From Collinsella sp. (lineage in GTDB: Bacteria; Actinomycetota; Coriobacteriia; Coriobacteriales; Coriobacteriaceae), in contig WGSQ01000027.1 of NCBI GenBank assembly GCA_014871605.1, positions 1 to 16,568 of the forward strand: a stretch of 16,568 bases of DNA. The letters run 5' to 3'. Made by a program: the position numbers and the translations under genes. The notes under the pieces are model-generated. The model was not told where the DNA came from. It did no database searches and saw only the letters and a program-made list of their open reading frames with translations. Of this stretch, positions 7,833 to 15,626 are shown piece by piece. The first letter of the stretch is position 1. Every line of letters starts with the position of its first letter.

Positions 7833-7864
7833 GACTTTTATCGGGTTTTAAATTTTGGCTGTTT
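7807..7864. repeat. Three AACAGCC motif copies, likely operator
   Basis: AACAGCCGC occurs at 7807-7815 and again at 7817-7825, a 10-base period that puts both copies on the same face of the helix. An inverted copy, GGCTGTTT, lies at 7857-7864 and pairs perfectly with AAACAGCC at 7816-7823. The copies flank or overlap the plus-strand promoter and lie upstream of the minus-strand genes. This layout fits a repressor acting on both divergent units, perhaps through looping. The binding protein is unknown. Confidence 0.5.
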
Positions 7865-7873
7865 GGAGCATTA

Positions 7874-10036
7874 ATGCTTGATTCCGAAAAAGAGCCGTTT
7901 AGCTGGGGTTTCGAGGCTGGCTTTCTTCGCTCTCCCGTCAATCCCCGCATGCTTCTTCTTAACAGAACGCCAGAGATTGATTGCGCCGATGACGGAAACG
8001 CAACCGGCAATGCAAGCGCATGGAATCTCGTCTCCGTAGCCAACGACCTATTACGCGTCGACTTAAGCTCGCTTTTCAACGAGATTGGGGGCCACTTTCG
8101 TGAGCGAGCAAAATTGCGCTTTTACATCGATTTGCAGAACGCCATTCGTCAGCCCCCTGCTCCCCACGATGCGCAACACGCTTCGATGGACTACGCAGCC
8201 GAACCAGACCATGACGACTGGCTCGATCCAGACGATTCCGACCAAGAGTCCGCGCAAGCAGAATTGAACGAAGCCGAAATCGAAGTCAACCTTCAAAAAC
8301 AAAAGGAACGCGACCTCGATTTCTTTGCTCCGATATTCGATAAAGCCATTACGCGCCATGCACACGGAGAGATATCTGGCATGGCCAGGTATCTCCTTGA
8401 AAATGTCTGCAGGCAGTGTGTCATGAACATCACAGCGATTCCCGACTATCGCTATTACAGCTGCTGGATGAACAACAACGCTATTGAGTGCAACGAAATC
8501 AACCGCCTGTACCGCGCGGTGATCACGACATCGGCCCAACTCAATAAGCAAGAAATGGCGTCCCTCTTCAGCTCCTATCTCAAGCTCGTGTCGAACGACA
8601 TGGACATTACAACTACCAACGGCAAGACCGGGCTAACAGAACCGGTGCCGTATAAACGCGACAATCCAAGAGACAACTATCCAAAGGTCAACTCGCAGAT
8701 AGAAACAGCTTGCGTTTGCACCAATACCGATCTCTTTCGAGCGCTTCTCATTGTTTTTTATCAGGAATGTCTGGAGCTTGCCCCGCTGCTTAAAAACACC
8801 GAGGCACCTAGCCTGCTCGCGCAAAACGAAGAGTTTTTCCCAGCCGCCATCAAAACAAGCGACCCGCGACAATTTCGATTATTCGATAATCAGCTGCCGG
8901 CAATCATCCGCTTTGGCGACGCTTTTGCATACGCAGCCAAAAAGCACTTGCCCGGAAACGAAACGGCTCAAAAGCTCGAAGAACATTTGAGCGATATAAA
9001 ACGCATGAATAGCGCCCCCTTTATGCAGGCGTTTCGCAAGAACTATCTCGAGGCTATGCGCGAGAACCAAATCTACGCAAATGGAGACTTCCATACGTAT
9101 GCAGAGCTTAACGACCAGGAAAACCTCAATAGGCTCGTAAGGCTTCAGGCTGTTATTGCAAAGGCAGGAGAGCTTTACTTCACCGAAGAGGAATGTTCCT
9201 TTGCAAGCCTTTATGCCCGCATCCTCCACGAGCTGCTGCTGTGCGGCATTATGCCGATAACATGCCAAACCTGTGGTTCGCTCTTTTTTCCGACCGGCCC
9301 TAACAGCAAGTACTGCGATCGATATAACGCGGCGACCAAGCTCTATTGCAACCCGCGGCACAACGCCAAAAAACATCTTGGTCGCAAATCACCCCGCGAC
9401 GTCGCACTCAATATACGGAGAAAAGCCGACACGGCATACGAAAAGGGTTTAACGGATTGTGCCCACTATTTTGACAGCCTTGGCAATTTTGTTCTCGATG
9501 GTCTTGGCCCAACATACCAAGCGAGCGACCTAATTTCCGACGAGCTCTATGCGGCATGGCTGTCTATCGTCAACCAGCCCAATTGCAGGACAAAAATCAG
9601 GCGACCAGATAGGAACGGTTTTCCATACCCCGTACTGTGGTACGGATTCATCCTCAATGGCATACAGTATGTACAAGTCGAGTTTCCCGAAGCCGAGTAC
9701 CCGGCGCTTTTTGAACGCTTGAGCCAGCTCGCCGAAAGCCCGCAATCAAAGTGCACGCTGAAGCACAAGGGACCCGGCGAGCACCCATACAGCTCATGGC
9801 TTATCAAGTTATACGAGTTGTTGGAGATCATTGCGCAAATTAATAGCGCCGACCAGGTGGCAAAGCCCATTCCATTGCTTGGAATAGATAGGGACGATTG
9901 TGTCTCGACCGACCCGACCGCCCAAGGCACACGGAGCGCGCCCGACGCATGCGTCTACAGCACCGGCACGATAGATAGCCTTAGCTTTACCGTGTATACG
10001 AAGGGATATGACCCGGAAAAGCGGGAACGAGCCTGA
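7874..10036 (+). CDS. Large protein with C-terminal four-cysteine zinc-binding motif (720 aa)
   Basis: The protein has an N-terminal region, a strongly acidic segment at about residues 100-150 (many Asp and Glu, coiled-coil-like at its end), and a long helical middle. A zinc-binding motif follows: Cys464-x2-Cys467-x13-Cys481-x10-Cys492, in the contexts CQTCGSLF and KYCDR, then basic residues (KKHLGRK). The arrangement resembles treble-clef fingers in CGNR- or DUF6076-type proteins, which may bind nucleic acid; I cannot assign the family firmly. No catalytic motif is visible. The ATG at 7874 has GGAG five bases upstream and a good promoter. It is the only plus-strand gene and is divergent from the two small genes that precede the helicase. 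It could be a regulator or effector of the region, or an independent cargo gene. Confidence 0.75.
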   Translation: MLDSEKEPFSWGFEAGFLRSPVNPRMLLLNRTPEIDCADDGNATGNASAWNLVSVANDLLRVDLSSLFNEIGGHFRERAKLRFYIDLQNAIRQPPAPHDAQHASMDYAAEPDHDDWLDPDDSDQESAQAELNEAEIEVNLQKQKERDLDFFAPIFDKAITRHAHGEISGMARYLLENVCRQCVMNITAIPDYRYYSCWMNNNAIECNEINRLYRAVITTSAQLNKQEMASLFSSYLKLVSNDMDITTTNGKTGLTEPVPYKRDNPRDNYPKVNSQIETACVCTNTDLFRALLIVFYQECLELAPLLKNTEAPSLLAQNEEFFPAAIKTSDPRQFRLFDNQLPAIIRFGDAFAYAAKKHLPGNETAQKLEEHLSDIKRMNSAPFMQAFRKNYLEAMRENQIYANGDFHTYAELNDQENLNRLVRLQAVIAKAGELYFTEEECSFASLYARILHELLLCGIMPITCQTCGSLFFPTGPNSKYCDRYNAATKLYCNPRHNAKKHLGRKSPRDVALNIRRKADTAYEKGLTDCAHYFDSLGNFVLDGLGPTYQASDLISDELYAAWLSIVNQPNCRTKIRRPDRNGFPYPVLWYGFILNGIQYVQVEFPEAEYPALFERLSQLAESPQSKCTLKHKGPGEHPYSSWLIKLYELLEIIAQINSADQVAKPIPLLGIDRDDCVSTDPTAQGTRSAPDACVYSTGTIDSLSFTVYTKGYDPEKRERA

Positions 10037-10040
10037 TGTA

Positions 10041-10060
10041 GCGGCTTCGAGCGAAGCCGC
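10041..10060. terminator. GC-rich hairpin just after the 720-aa gene
   Basis: GCGGCTTCG and CGAAGCCGC form a nine-base stem around AG (more realistically eight base pairs with a four-base loop). It starts four bases after the TGA at 10034-10036. There is no T-run, so if it terminates transcription it is a non-canonical or factor-assisted site. It also lies in the eroded 3' part of the tail-gene remnant. Confidence 0.45.
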
Positions 10061-10120
10061 CGGTCACGGGGTGGCACCGGGGCGCGGACGCCGCGGGCCA
10101 TTGGGAGCAACCCTCCTCCG

Positions 10121-10369
10121 CTACCTGCGCGACGTGGCAGCGCCGCTGCGTCGTCCCTGTCGCCGAACATCGTCCTGAAGGCGCGGGCGGGTGTCCATGA
10201 ACAGCCGCGCCCGCACTAGCCTGGGGGACAGCCGCCCCGCCACCAGCAGTGCGCCGGCACGCCTCGGCACCGCCAGGGTCTCCGCCTCCACGGGCAGGGC
10301 AACTTTCTCGATGACCTCGGCAGAGCACACGCCCGACAGGTCAACCCCGTTGTAGACGATTGGCCTCAT
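10121..10369 (-). pseudogene. Remnant of a siphophage tail (distal-tail-like) protein gene
   Basis: The 82-residue frame opens with MRPIVYNGVDLSG, then a Pro-x-x-Arg-Ala-Gly-Ala element near residues 35-41 and a Leu-x-x-Arg-Leu-x-x-Arg-Leu-Phe-Met-Asp strand. This is the pattern of the N-terminal domain of siphovirus distal tail proteins, which have an NG-V-L start and a PGRxG loop; the Gly is Arg here. The ATG is preceded by GAGGGG. Tail proteins of this kind are usually over 200 residues. After about residue 60 the frame turns arginine-rich and stops, and continuation in other frames down to about 10060 is unconvincing, so I read it as a truncated, frame-damaged relic. It lies alone between convergent non-phage genes. 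The remaining bases of 10037-10425 hold only the hairpin. Confidence 0.5.
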
Positions 10370-10425
10370 GCGTTGCCCCTCGCGCGCCCGTAGGTGTTAC
10401 CGCTACTCTGAAAATGACCAGATGA

Positions 10426-12861
10426 TCACCCAACAATCTTTGGCGAGTGGGGGCTGAACGCATCGTTGCCGTTCTGTTCATCCACCGCCCTGCGCCCCAG
10501 GCTTAAGGGTTCTGCCGCGTCATCTTCCACCCGCACGGACAGGACATAGTAGAAGTCGGCACCCTGATTCCCACGATCCCGCACGTAGCCAAGGTCGGCC
10601 AGGCGGTCGGCCAGCTCGTCCCTCGAAACCAGCTCATTCGAGGTTATGCGACACGCCACAGGCTCGATCTCGTAGGTGTTCGTCTGGCTTATGGCGTTCC
10701 GATAGAAGCGGAACCACGACGTGCGGAAGAGATCCTTATGGTGCGAGTAGACATGCCCGTCCTTAATGGCATAGAAGTAGAAGAGAAAGCGCCCGCCCTT
10801 GCGGAGCCTGCCGCTGCTTTCGAGAAAGTGATAGTAGTCATCGGGAGAGTCCCCTCGAATGTAGCCAATCACGAACGATTCGCCACCATGCCCGTAGGAG
10901 TCGCTATCCGTCTTGCCCGCGCTTGGAGGCTCAGCCACAACCATTTCGGTGAAGTAGCTCAGCCGGTTCAGCCGCGTATTGCTTGCCGTGTTCTCGCCGA
11001 TGACCTTCTCTATGAAATCGCGCAACGCATTCTCTGCCGCCCTGCTGATGCTCGGCTTCATGGCGAAAGCGCCGACACCCGGCAAAATCTCCTCGAAGAG
11101 CCGGAATTGGCCCTTCTCGCCCGTTTCGCCCGACCCCGGATAAAGCACGTAGCTGCCAACCGTGCGCCGTATCGCGTCGTTGTACGTGTGCATCTTCAGC
11201 AGGTCACCGCGCTTGTAGGTGTTCGTGGTGGAGGCCGCCTTCTCCTCGTTAAGTTCCTCGCGCTCTGCCTCCTCGGTGCCCACATCCTTGCCGACAAGCC
11301 CCGTCAAGTCGGTGATGCGGTACTTGGCGTCGAAGTGGACGAATGCAACAGCTCCATCTTGCACTGCGGCTCGCTCGTTTGTATAAGCATCCGGGAATAT
11401 CGCGAGCGTGTAGTCGGGTCTGAACGGTCTCGAGTACGAACCCTCGTAACGAGTGGCATGAAAGTCACGGGGCGAGAAGGTGCGGTTGTAGTAGAGGTTT
11501 ACCTTCGCGCCGCACTGCGCAATCTGGAATGACTGGCAGGAGCGTGCGCCCTGCTTGAGGGATATTGACAGCCCACCGTCGGGATTCGTCCCGATAAATG
11601 GGTGGTCATCGGTGCTTATCGGCTCGCACCCCTCGATCCCCCTTACGATGTCGTACAGCTCAAAGAAGATCCAGTACTCGTAGAGGAGGGCCACATTCTT
11701 CGATTCGCCCTCGTAGATGTCATCCTTGCCCTTCCAGTCGAGCTGCAGCGCCATATCGAGCATGGAATATGCGAAGAAGATCTGCGAGTATCCCTCGCGC
11801 TTCTGCAACACCTGGTTGTTCTGAGGCATCATCTGCAGGGTGCCGACATCGTCGAAGAAGGCGTCGCTGAGTATCGTATCCAGCATGGCGTGCAGCGCGG
11901 CGGCTTCGCGATAACACTCCGTCTGCCGAGTATCGCCCTTCTCGGCATCCAGGACAGTCATCAGAGAGGTGCAGATCCGGTCAATCTCATGCAGGGCAAA
12001 TTTCACAAACCGATTGGCGGGCGTGTCGAGCAGGTCGTACTTGCGCGTGACGCTGACCATCTGGGGGAGGTAGACGCCTCCCGCATCGCCGCCGCAGTTC
12101 AAGCGCGTCCACATCCGGCTGTTCGAGAAGGGGTTCGTATAAAACCTCCGGGACGGCATGCCAGCCCCAACCGACCGCAGCTCGTCCTCGTGATCCAGCG
12201 TCCTATCAGGGTTCCTCTTTATCGCCTCGAAGAGGGCTTGGAGGTTCGGTTCGTAGCAGAACTGCCGCAGGAAGACGAACTGCTCAAGCAGCGTCTCGCG
12301 ATTCTCGTCGGCTTGCTTGTAAACGTTCGACGTGGAGCCCGAGTAGTCAAGGAGCAGCGCAGCGCACCTTGCGGCAAGCTCCTCGGTGAGCTCGATGTAA
12401 TCGTCTTCATAGCCAATCTTGAGCGGGACGACTTCGAACTGTAGCATCGGCGCATCAGCTTCCTCGCCGAATCGAATCCTCGAACGCCCGAGATAGTTCA
12501 CGAACTGGAAGGTGACACTATTGCCGTTTCTGTCGCACCTGATATTCTTGCCTTCGTTTTGGAACGAGGCGCGAGGATGCAGGCCACCATCAGGGGTCCG
12601 CCCGTATTCGAGCACATAACATGTGGTTTCGTTGATTCGAAGCGTGGGACTCCCGTCAAGACCGTCCTTGACGGCGAAGGCTGGTGTTGAACCAGCGCCA
12701 TTCTGGGATGCTTCCGGCTTGAGACCGAAACACGTCAGCCCGGTTAGCCCGGTCTGCTGTTCCTCGTCCCAATCGACTCGGTCATGCGCACCGCTCTGGT
12801 AGAGCCTGGCTATTGTTCTTCCATCCGCTGCAAAGCGGATTGCGCCGATGCTGCCGTCCAT
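10426..12861 (-). CDS. LlaJI-type restriction subunit R2: DUF2357 McrC-like nuclease (811 aa)
   Basis: This is the DNA-cleaving partner of the McrB-like protein encoded just upstream. The PD-(D/E)xK core is Pro482-Asp483 (in RPDYTLAIF), then Asp511-Ala-Lys513 (HFDAKYRI), preceded by a helix with LLYEYWIFFEL (392-402, Glu395) and followed by LLKMHTYNDAI near 554-564. That pattern is typical of DUF2357 nucleases in LlaJI- and BsuMI-like systems. The N-terminal half would contact the McrB ring. About 140 residues at the C-terminus (from about 665, FVIGYIRG onward) form an additional aromatic-rich domain I do not recognise. Its ATG follows the McrB-like stop after three bases without a strong ribosome binding site, suggesting termination-reinitiation. 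It is complete, with no frameshift. Confidence 0.88.
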   Translation of the reverse strand: MDGSIGAIRFAADGRTIARLYQSGAHDRVDWDEEQQTGLTGLTCFGLKPEASQNGAGSTPAFAVKDGLDGSPTLRINETTCYVLEYGRTPDGGLHPRASFQNEGKNIRCDRNGNSVTFQFVNYLGRSRIRFGEEADAPMLQFEVVPLKIGYEDDYIELTEELAARCAALLLDYSGSTSNVYKQADENRETLLEQFVFLRQFCYEPNLQALFEAIKRNPDRTLDHEDELRSVGAGMPSRRFYTNPFSNSRMWTRLNCGGDAGGVYLPQMVSVTRKYDLLDTPANRFVKFALHEIDRICTSLMTVLDAEKGDTRQTECYREAAALHAMLDTILSDAFFDDVGTLQMMPQNNQVLQKREGYSQIFFAYSMLDMALQLDWKGKDDIYEGESKNVALLYEYWIFFELYDIVRGIEGCEPISTDDHPFIGTNPDGGLSISLKQGARSCQSFQIAQCGAKVNLYYNRTFSPRDFHATRYEGSYSRPFRPDYTLAIFPDAYTNERAAVQDGAVAFVHFDAKYRITDLTGLVGKDVGTEEAEREELNEEKAASTTNTYKRGDLLKMHTYNDAIRRTVGSYVLYPGSGETGEKGQFRLFEEILPGVGAFAMKPSISRAAENALRDFIEKVIGENTASNTRLNRLSYFTEMVVAEPPSAGKTDSDSYGHGGESFVIGYIRGDSPDDYYHFLESSGRLRKGGRFLFYFYAIKDGHVYSHHKDLFRTSWFRFYRNAISQTNTYEIEPVACRITSNELVSRDELADRLADLGYVRDRGNQGADFYYVLSVRVEDDAAEPLSLGRRAVDEQNGNDAFSPHSPKIVG

Positions 12862-12864
12862 AGG

Positions 12865-14724
12865 CTAGATGAAGCTCGCATACTGCACGTTATCGAGTTT
12901 CGCTGCCATCTGGCTTATCTTAACGGAGCTCAGCTCGCCATCGCATATGTCTTTCAGGCTTTTAAGCAGATTGCCGATCTCACGCTTGTTACCATGGAGC
13001 TTCGGCAGCACCTTCTGGACAATCTGCTCATCGACAGAACGCTCGAGTTCGTAGTTCTCGCCGTCAAGCTCGTGCGCGGCATTAACGTACATTCGCACTT
13101 CGCGCACGGTGCGGAAGGCAAACTCATAGCCGCATTTCTCCAGCTCTTCATACAGCTTGCCGAACTTCTCGAAGATGGCGTTAGCATCATCTTCGCTGAT
13201 GTAATTGGCTCCCTCCCATATGTCCTTGGCGAGACGCAGAAAAGCCTGGGGGACGCCGGAAGCTGCGACGGCAACGTCCGGCGCATCCTCGATGGCTTTG
13301 AACCCTGCGAGGACTTCGGCCTTCGACGGCTTGAACTCTATGACGTTTGCCCTGTCGAGCACCTTGGGGCTAAACATGTAAGTGGTCTCATCGATGTTCA
13401 CGGTGCCGACAACGAACAGGTTCTGCGGATAGGGCAGCCTGCCAGCACCGCCATCGCCGTACCCATCAAGCACGATGAGGTTATCCTCGCCGATGGTCTC
13501 CATGTGGCTGAGGAAGTCTGAGAAATACCGCTCGACATGGCTCAGGTTCATCTCGTCGAGGATGAGGAAATACGGAACCTCGGGGTTAGCGTTGGCCCGT
13601 TCGATGAGTCTCAGTATGCCGGTCTCTTCGTACGCGCCTTTGCCGCCGTCTGCAATCGGGTTGAAGAAGCCCAGCACCTTGGTGTTGTCGGTCCAGTCGG
13701 CACCGACCGGGACGAGCAACCAGTTTGGCTCCCCGTCTTCATCCAAGACCTCAAGGTACTTTGCAAAACGCTTGGAAATCCGCGTCTTGCCTGTTCCGCT
13801 GTTGCCAGCAAGGATGACAAAGGGCTTTGCCAGTAGTGACGTGATGTAGCGCCTGGAGAAGTCGGTTTTAAATTCAGCTGGAAGGTTGTTTAGCTGAAAA
13901 GTCCTCTTCTCTCTGCTTGATGCTTTCGATGAATTCTTTGCAGCAAGGTCGATTAGTTGATGCATTGCGGGCAGCACGTCATCGCCTTGTTCGTAGTCGA
14001 TGCCCTCTTCGGCAATCAATTGGCTCGCTATGAGGTTTCGCATGAACTCAGCCACGCTGTAATCAAACTCAAGTTTCCCTGCGTAAACGTCAGCGAAATA
14101 CTTGAATGCCGTGGTCAGGCTACCAGCCCTCATCTTGCATCCGCGATTGCAAAGGGCAATAAGATCGTCAATTCTCGACTTGTAGTCGTAATCTATCGCA
14201 CCCGAAAACTGCCCGTCTTTGTATCTGCTTCCAGTGGCGAAGAAGAGTTTCGTTAGCTCCAAGATATATGCATCTTCGGAGACGCCCACAGGCTTTACTT
14301 CGGCTGCATCCATCCAGAATGTCCTTTCCGCAAAACCGTCCTCTTGCAACGGCGATGAATCGTTTACTTTGCCCGTCACTGGCAACAACAGCAGTGCGGC
14401 AAACAAGTTGCCGACATTTGGACGCTTTGCCCCGTCTCCTTGTATTTGCACACGTACTTTTCCGCCTTTTTTTGCAACGGGATAACGCGTGCCAAGGGAG
14501 ACAACTTGCCCAGTAGAGGGTACGACTACTTCCAAGATGATTGCGTGTCCGATAATGTCAACTGCAGTCAGCGTATCCCCGTTTGCAAGAGAGCCTGAAC
14601 CTTTGAGTTCGTACTGTCCAGCACCACCTTGTCCAACTGTTCTCCCGCGAACGGATAGCGTATTCTCGCTATATATAGAATTCGGAATGGGATAGCTCAA
14701 ATTCCATTCATCGACAAAGGACAT
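12865..14724 (-). CDS. LlaJI-type restriction subunit R1: McrB-like AAA+ GTPase (619 aa)
   Basis: Numbered from the ATG at 14724. Walker A is GNSGTGKT at 307-314, Walker B is LILDEMN at 387-393, and the McrB-family signature GTVNIDETT lies at 440-448, followed by VLDRANVIEF. These identify a McrB-type motor that uses GTP and assembles as a ring with the McrC-like subunit. The N-terminal 120 residues probably recognise the DNA site; the corresponding domain of a Helicobacter LlaJI R1 protein has a B3-like fold, and this assignment is by analogy. A GTG four codons upstream is possible, but the ATG has a GGTGG sequence five bases before it and leaves a 14-base gap after the methyltransferase stop. 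It is the third gene of the operon. Confidence 0.9.
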   Translation of the reverse strand: MSFVDEWNLSYPIPNSIYSENTLSVRGRTVGQGGAGQYELKGSGSLANGDTLTAVDIIGHAIILEVVVPSTGQVVSLGTRYPVAKKGGKVRVQIQGDGAKRPNVGNLFAALLLLPVTGKVNDSSPLQEDGFAERTFWMDAAEVKPVGVSEDAYILELTKLFFATGSRYKDGQFSGAIDYDYKSRIDDLIALCNRGCKMRAGSLTTAFKYFADVYAGKLEFDYSVAEFMRNLIASQLIAEEGIDYEQGDDVLPAMHQLIDLAAKNSSKASSREKRTFQLNNLPAEFKTDFSRRYITSLLAKPFVILAGNSGTGKTRISKRFAKYLEVLDEDGEPNWLLVPVGADWTDNTKVLGFFNPIADGGKGAYEETGILRLIERANANPEVPYFLILDEMNLSHVERYFSDFLSHMETIGEDNLIVLDGYGDGGAGRLPYPQNLFVVGTVNIDETTYMFSPKVLDRANVIEFKPSKAEVLAGFKAIEDAPDVAVAASGVPQAFLRLAKDIWEGANYISEDDANAIFEKFGKLYEELEKCGYEFAFRTVREVRMYVNAAHELDGENYELERSVDEQIVQKVLPKLHGNKREIGNLLKSLKDICDGELSSVKISQMAAKLDNVQYASFI

Positions 14725-14738
14725 GGCAACCACCACAA

Positions 14739-15626
14739 TTAATCTGCTGCATAGTCAGCTATGCATCTAGCAACGTACTCAGCAAGCTTAACTGGCACGG
14801 CATTGCCAATCGCCTGCTCAATGTCTGTCTTGGACCCGACAAACTCAAACTCTTCGGGGAAGGTTTGCAGATAGCTGCGCTCCTTGTATGTTAAGGCTCT
14901 CACACCTTCAGAAATATCAGCCTTGTCGGCATGATGCCTCTTATATGCTGGCGGTATCGGACGGTTGGTGCCTCGTACCGTTACCGCTGGCTCGTCAATC
15001 GTGAAGACGCCCCTACGCTGGAAGTTGCGTGGATGCATGTAGAAGTATTGCGTGCCGAGCGAATCGCCAAGGTAATCCCTGACGGTCATCTGCTTGTCGC
15101 TCAGCCTTGAATCCAAGAGTTCGCCGAGAAAGTCATCTTTATCACCAAGATGACCGACAAGGATAAAGCGCCTGCGAATCTGAGGCACACCACATAGACT
15201 GGCGTTGAGGACGCGCCTCGTGAGACCGTATCCAGCATTGCGGAATATTTCCAGCGCCTCGGGCAGGACGTCCATCCGCTCGATATTGTAAACATTCTCC
15301 ATGACGAACCACTCGGGTCTGACGTCCCGAACTATCTCAGCATATCGGATGGTGAGATTGGCCCTTTTGCCGCGCTGTCTGGCGCCCGCAATGGAGAAGT
15401 CCTGGCAAGGGGGGCCACCGATTATCATCGACGGCGAATACTCTTCAATTTTCGGGACCGCTTCCGCATCGTAAAGATCGTATTTGAATGCCGGGTGGTC
15501 GAAGTTTGCCGAATAGATGTCGACAGCCGCCTGCCAGTTATCAAACGCCGCCTTTATGTTGAAGCCCGCATTCTGGAATCCGAGCGACATACCGCCGCAT
15601 CCCGAGAAAAGATCAACGCAGTCCAT
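14739..15626 (-). CDS. DNA (cytosine-5) methyltransferase, second of the LlaJI-type pair (295 aa)
   Basis: Transfers methyl from S-adenosylmethionine to C5 of cytosine. Motif I is DLFSGCGGMSLGF at 5-17, motif IV is GGPPCQDFS with catalytic Cys74, motif VI is Glu-Asn-Val at 110-112, motif VIII is QIRRR at 149-153, and motif X is GNAVPVKLA at 274-282. The region between motifs VIII and IX, which sets target specificity, is short but related to that of the adjacent enzyme, including RPIPPAYK. Its ATG overlaps the upstream methyltransferase by 14 bases and has AGGAGG ten bases before it. In LlaJI each of the two enzymes modifies one strand of an asymmetric site, and the same division is likely here. 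It is full length with all catalytic motifs intact. Confidence 0.93.
   Translation of the reverse strand: MDCVDLFSGCGGMSLGFQNAGFNIKAAFDNWQAAVDIYSANFDHPAFKYDLYDAEAVPKIEEYSPSMIIGGPPCQDFSIAGARQRGKRANLTIRYAEIVRDVRPEWFVMENVYNIERMDVLPEALEIFRNAGYGLTRRVLNASLCGVPQIRRRFILVGHLGDKDDFLGELLDSRLSDKQMTVRDYLGDSLGTQYFYMHPRNFQRRGVFTIDEPAVTVRGTNRPIPPAYKRHHADKADISEGVRALTYKERSYLQTFPEEFEFVGSKTDIEQAIGNAVPVKLAEYVARCIADYAAD

Noticed and set aside
7765..8079. Upstream extension of the 108-aa protein
   Set aside because: It would run through the divergent promoter and into the 720-aa gene; the ATG at 7764 has a strong GGGAGG site.
11602..12444. 280-codon plus-strand open frame opposite the McrC-like gene
   Set aside because: No ribosome binding site or motif, and it lies entirely opposite a clearly identified coding region.
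12784..13521. 245-codon plus-strand open frame opposite the McrB-like gene
   Set aside because: It spans the McrB/McrC junction and covers the complement of the GTVNIDETT motif; no independent support as a gene.
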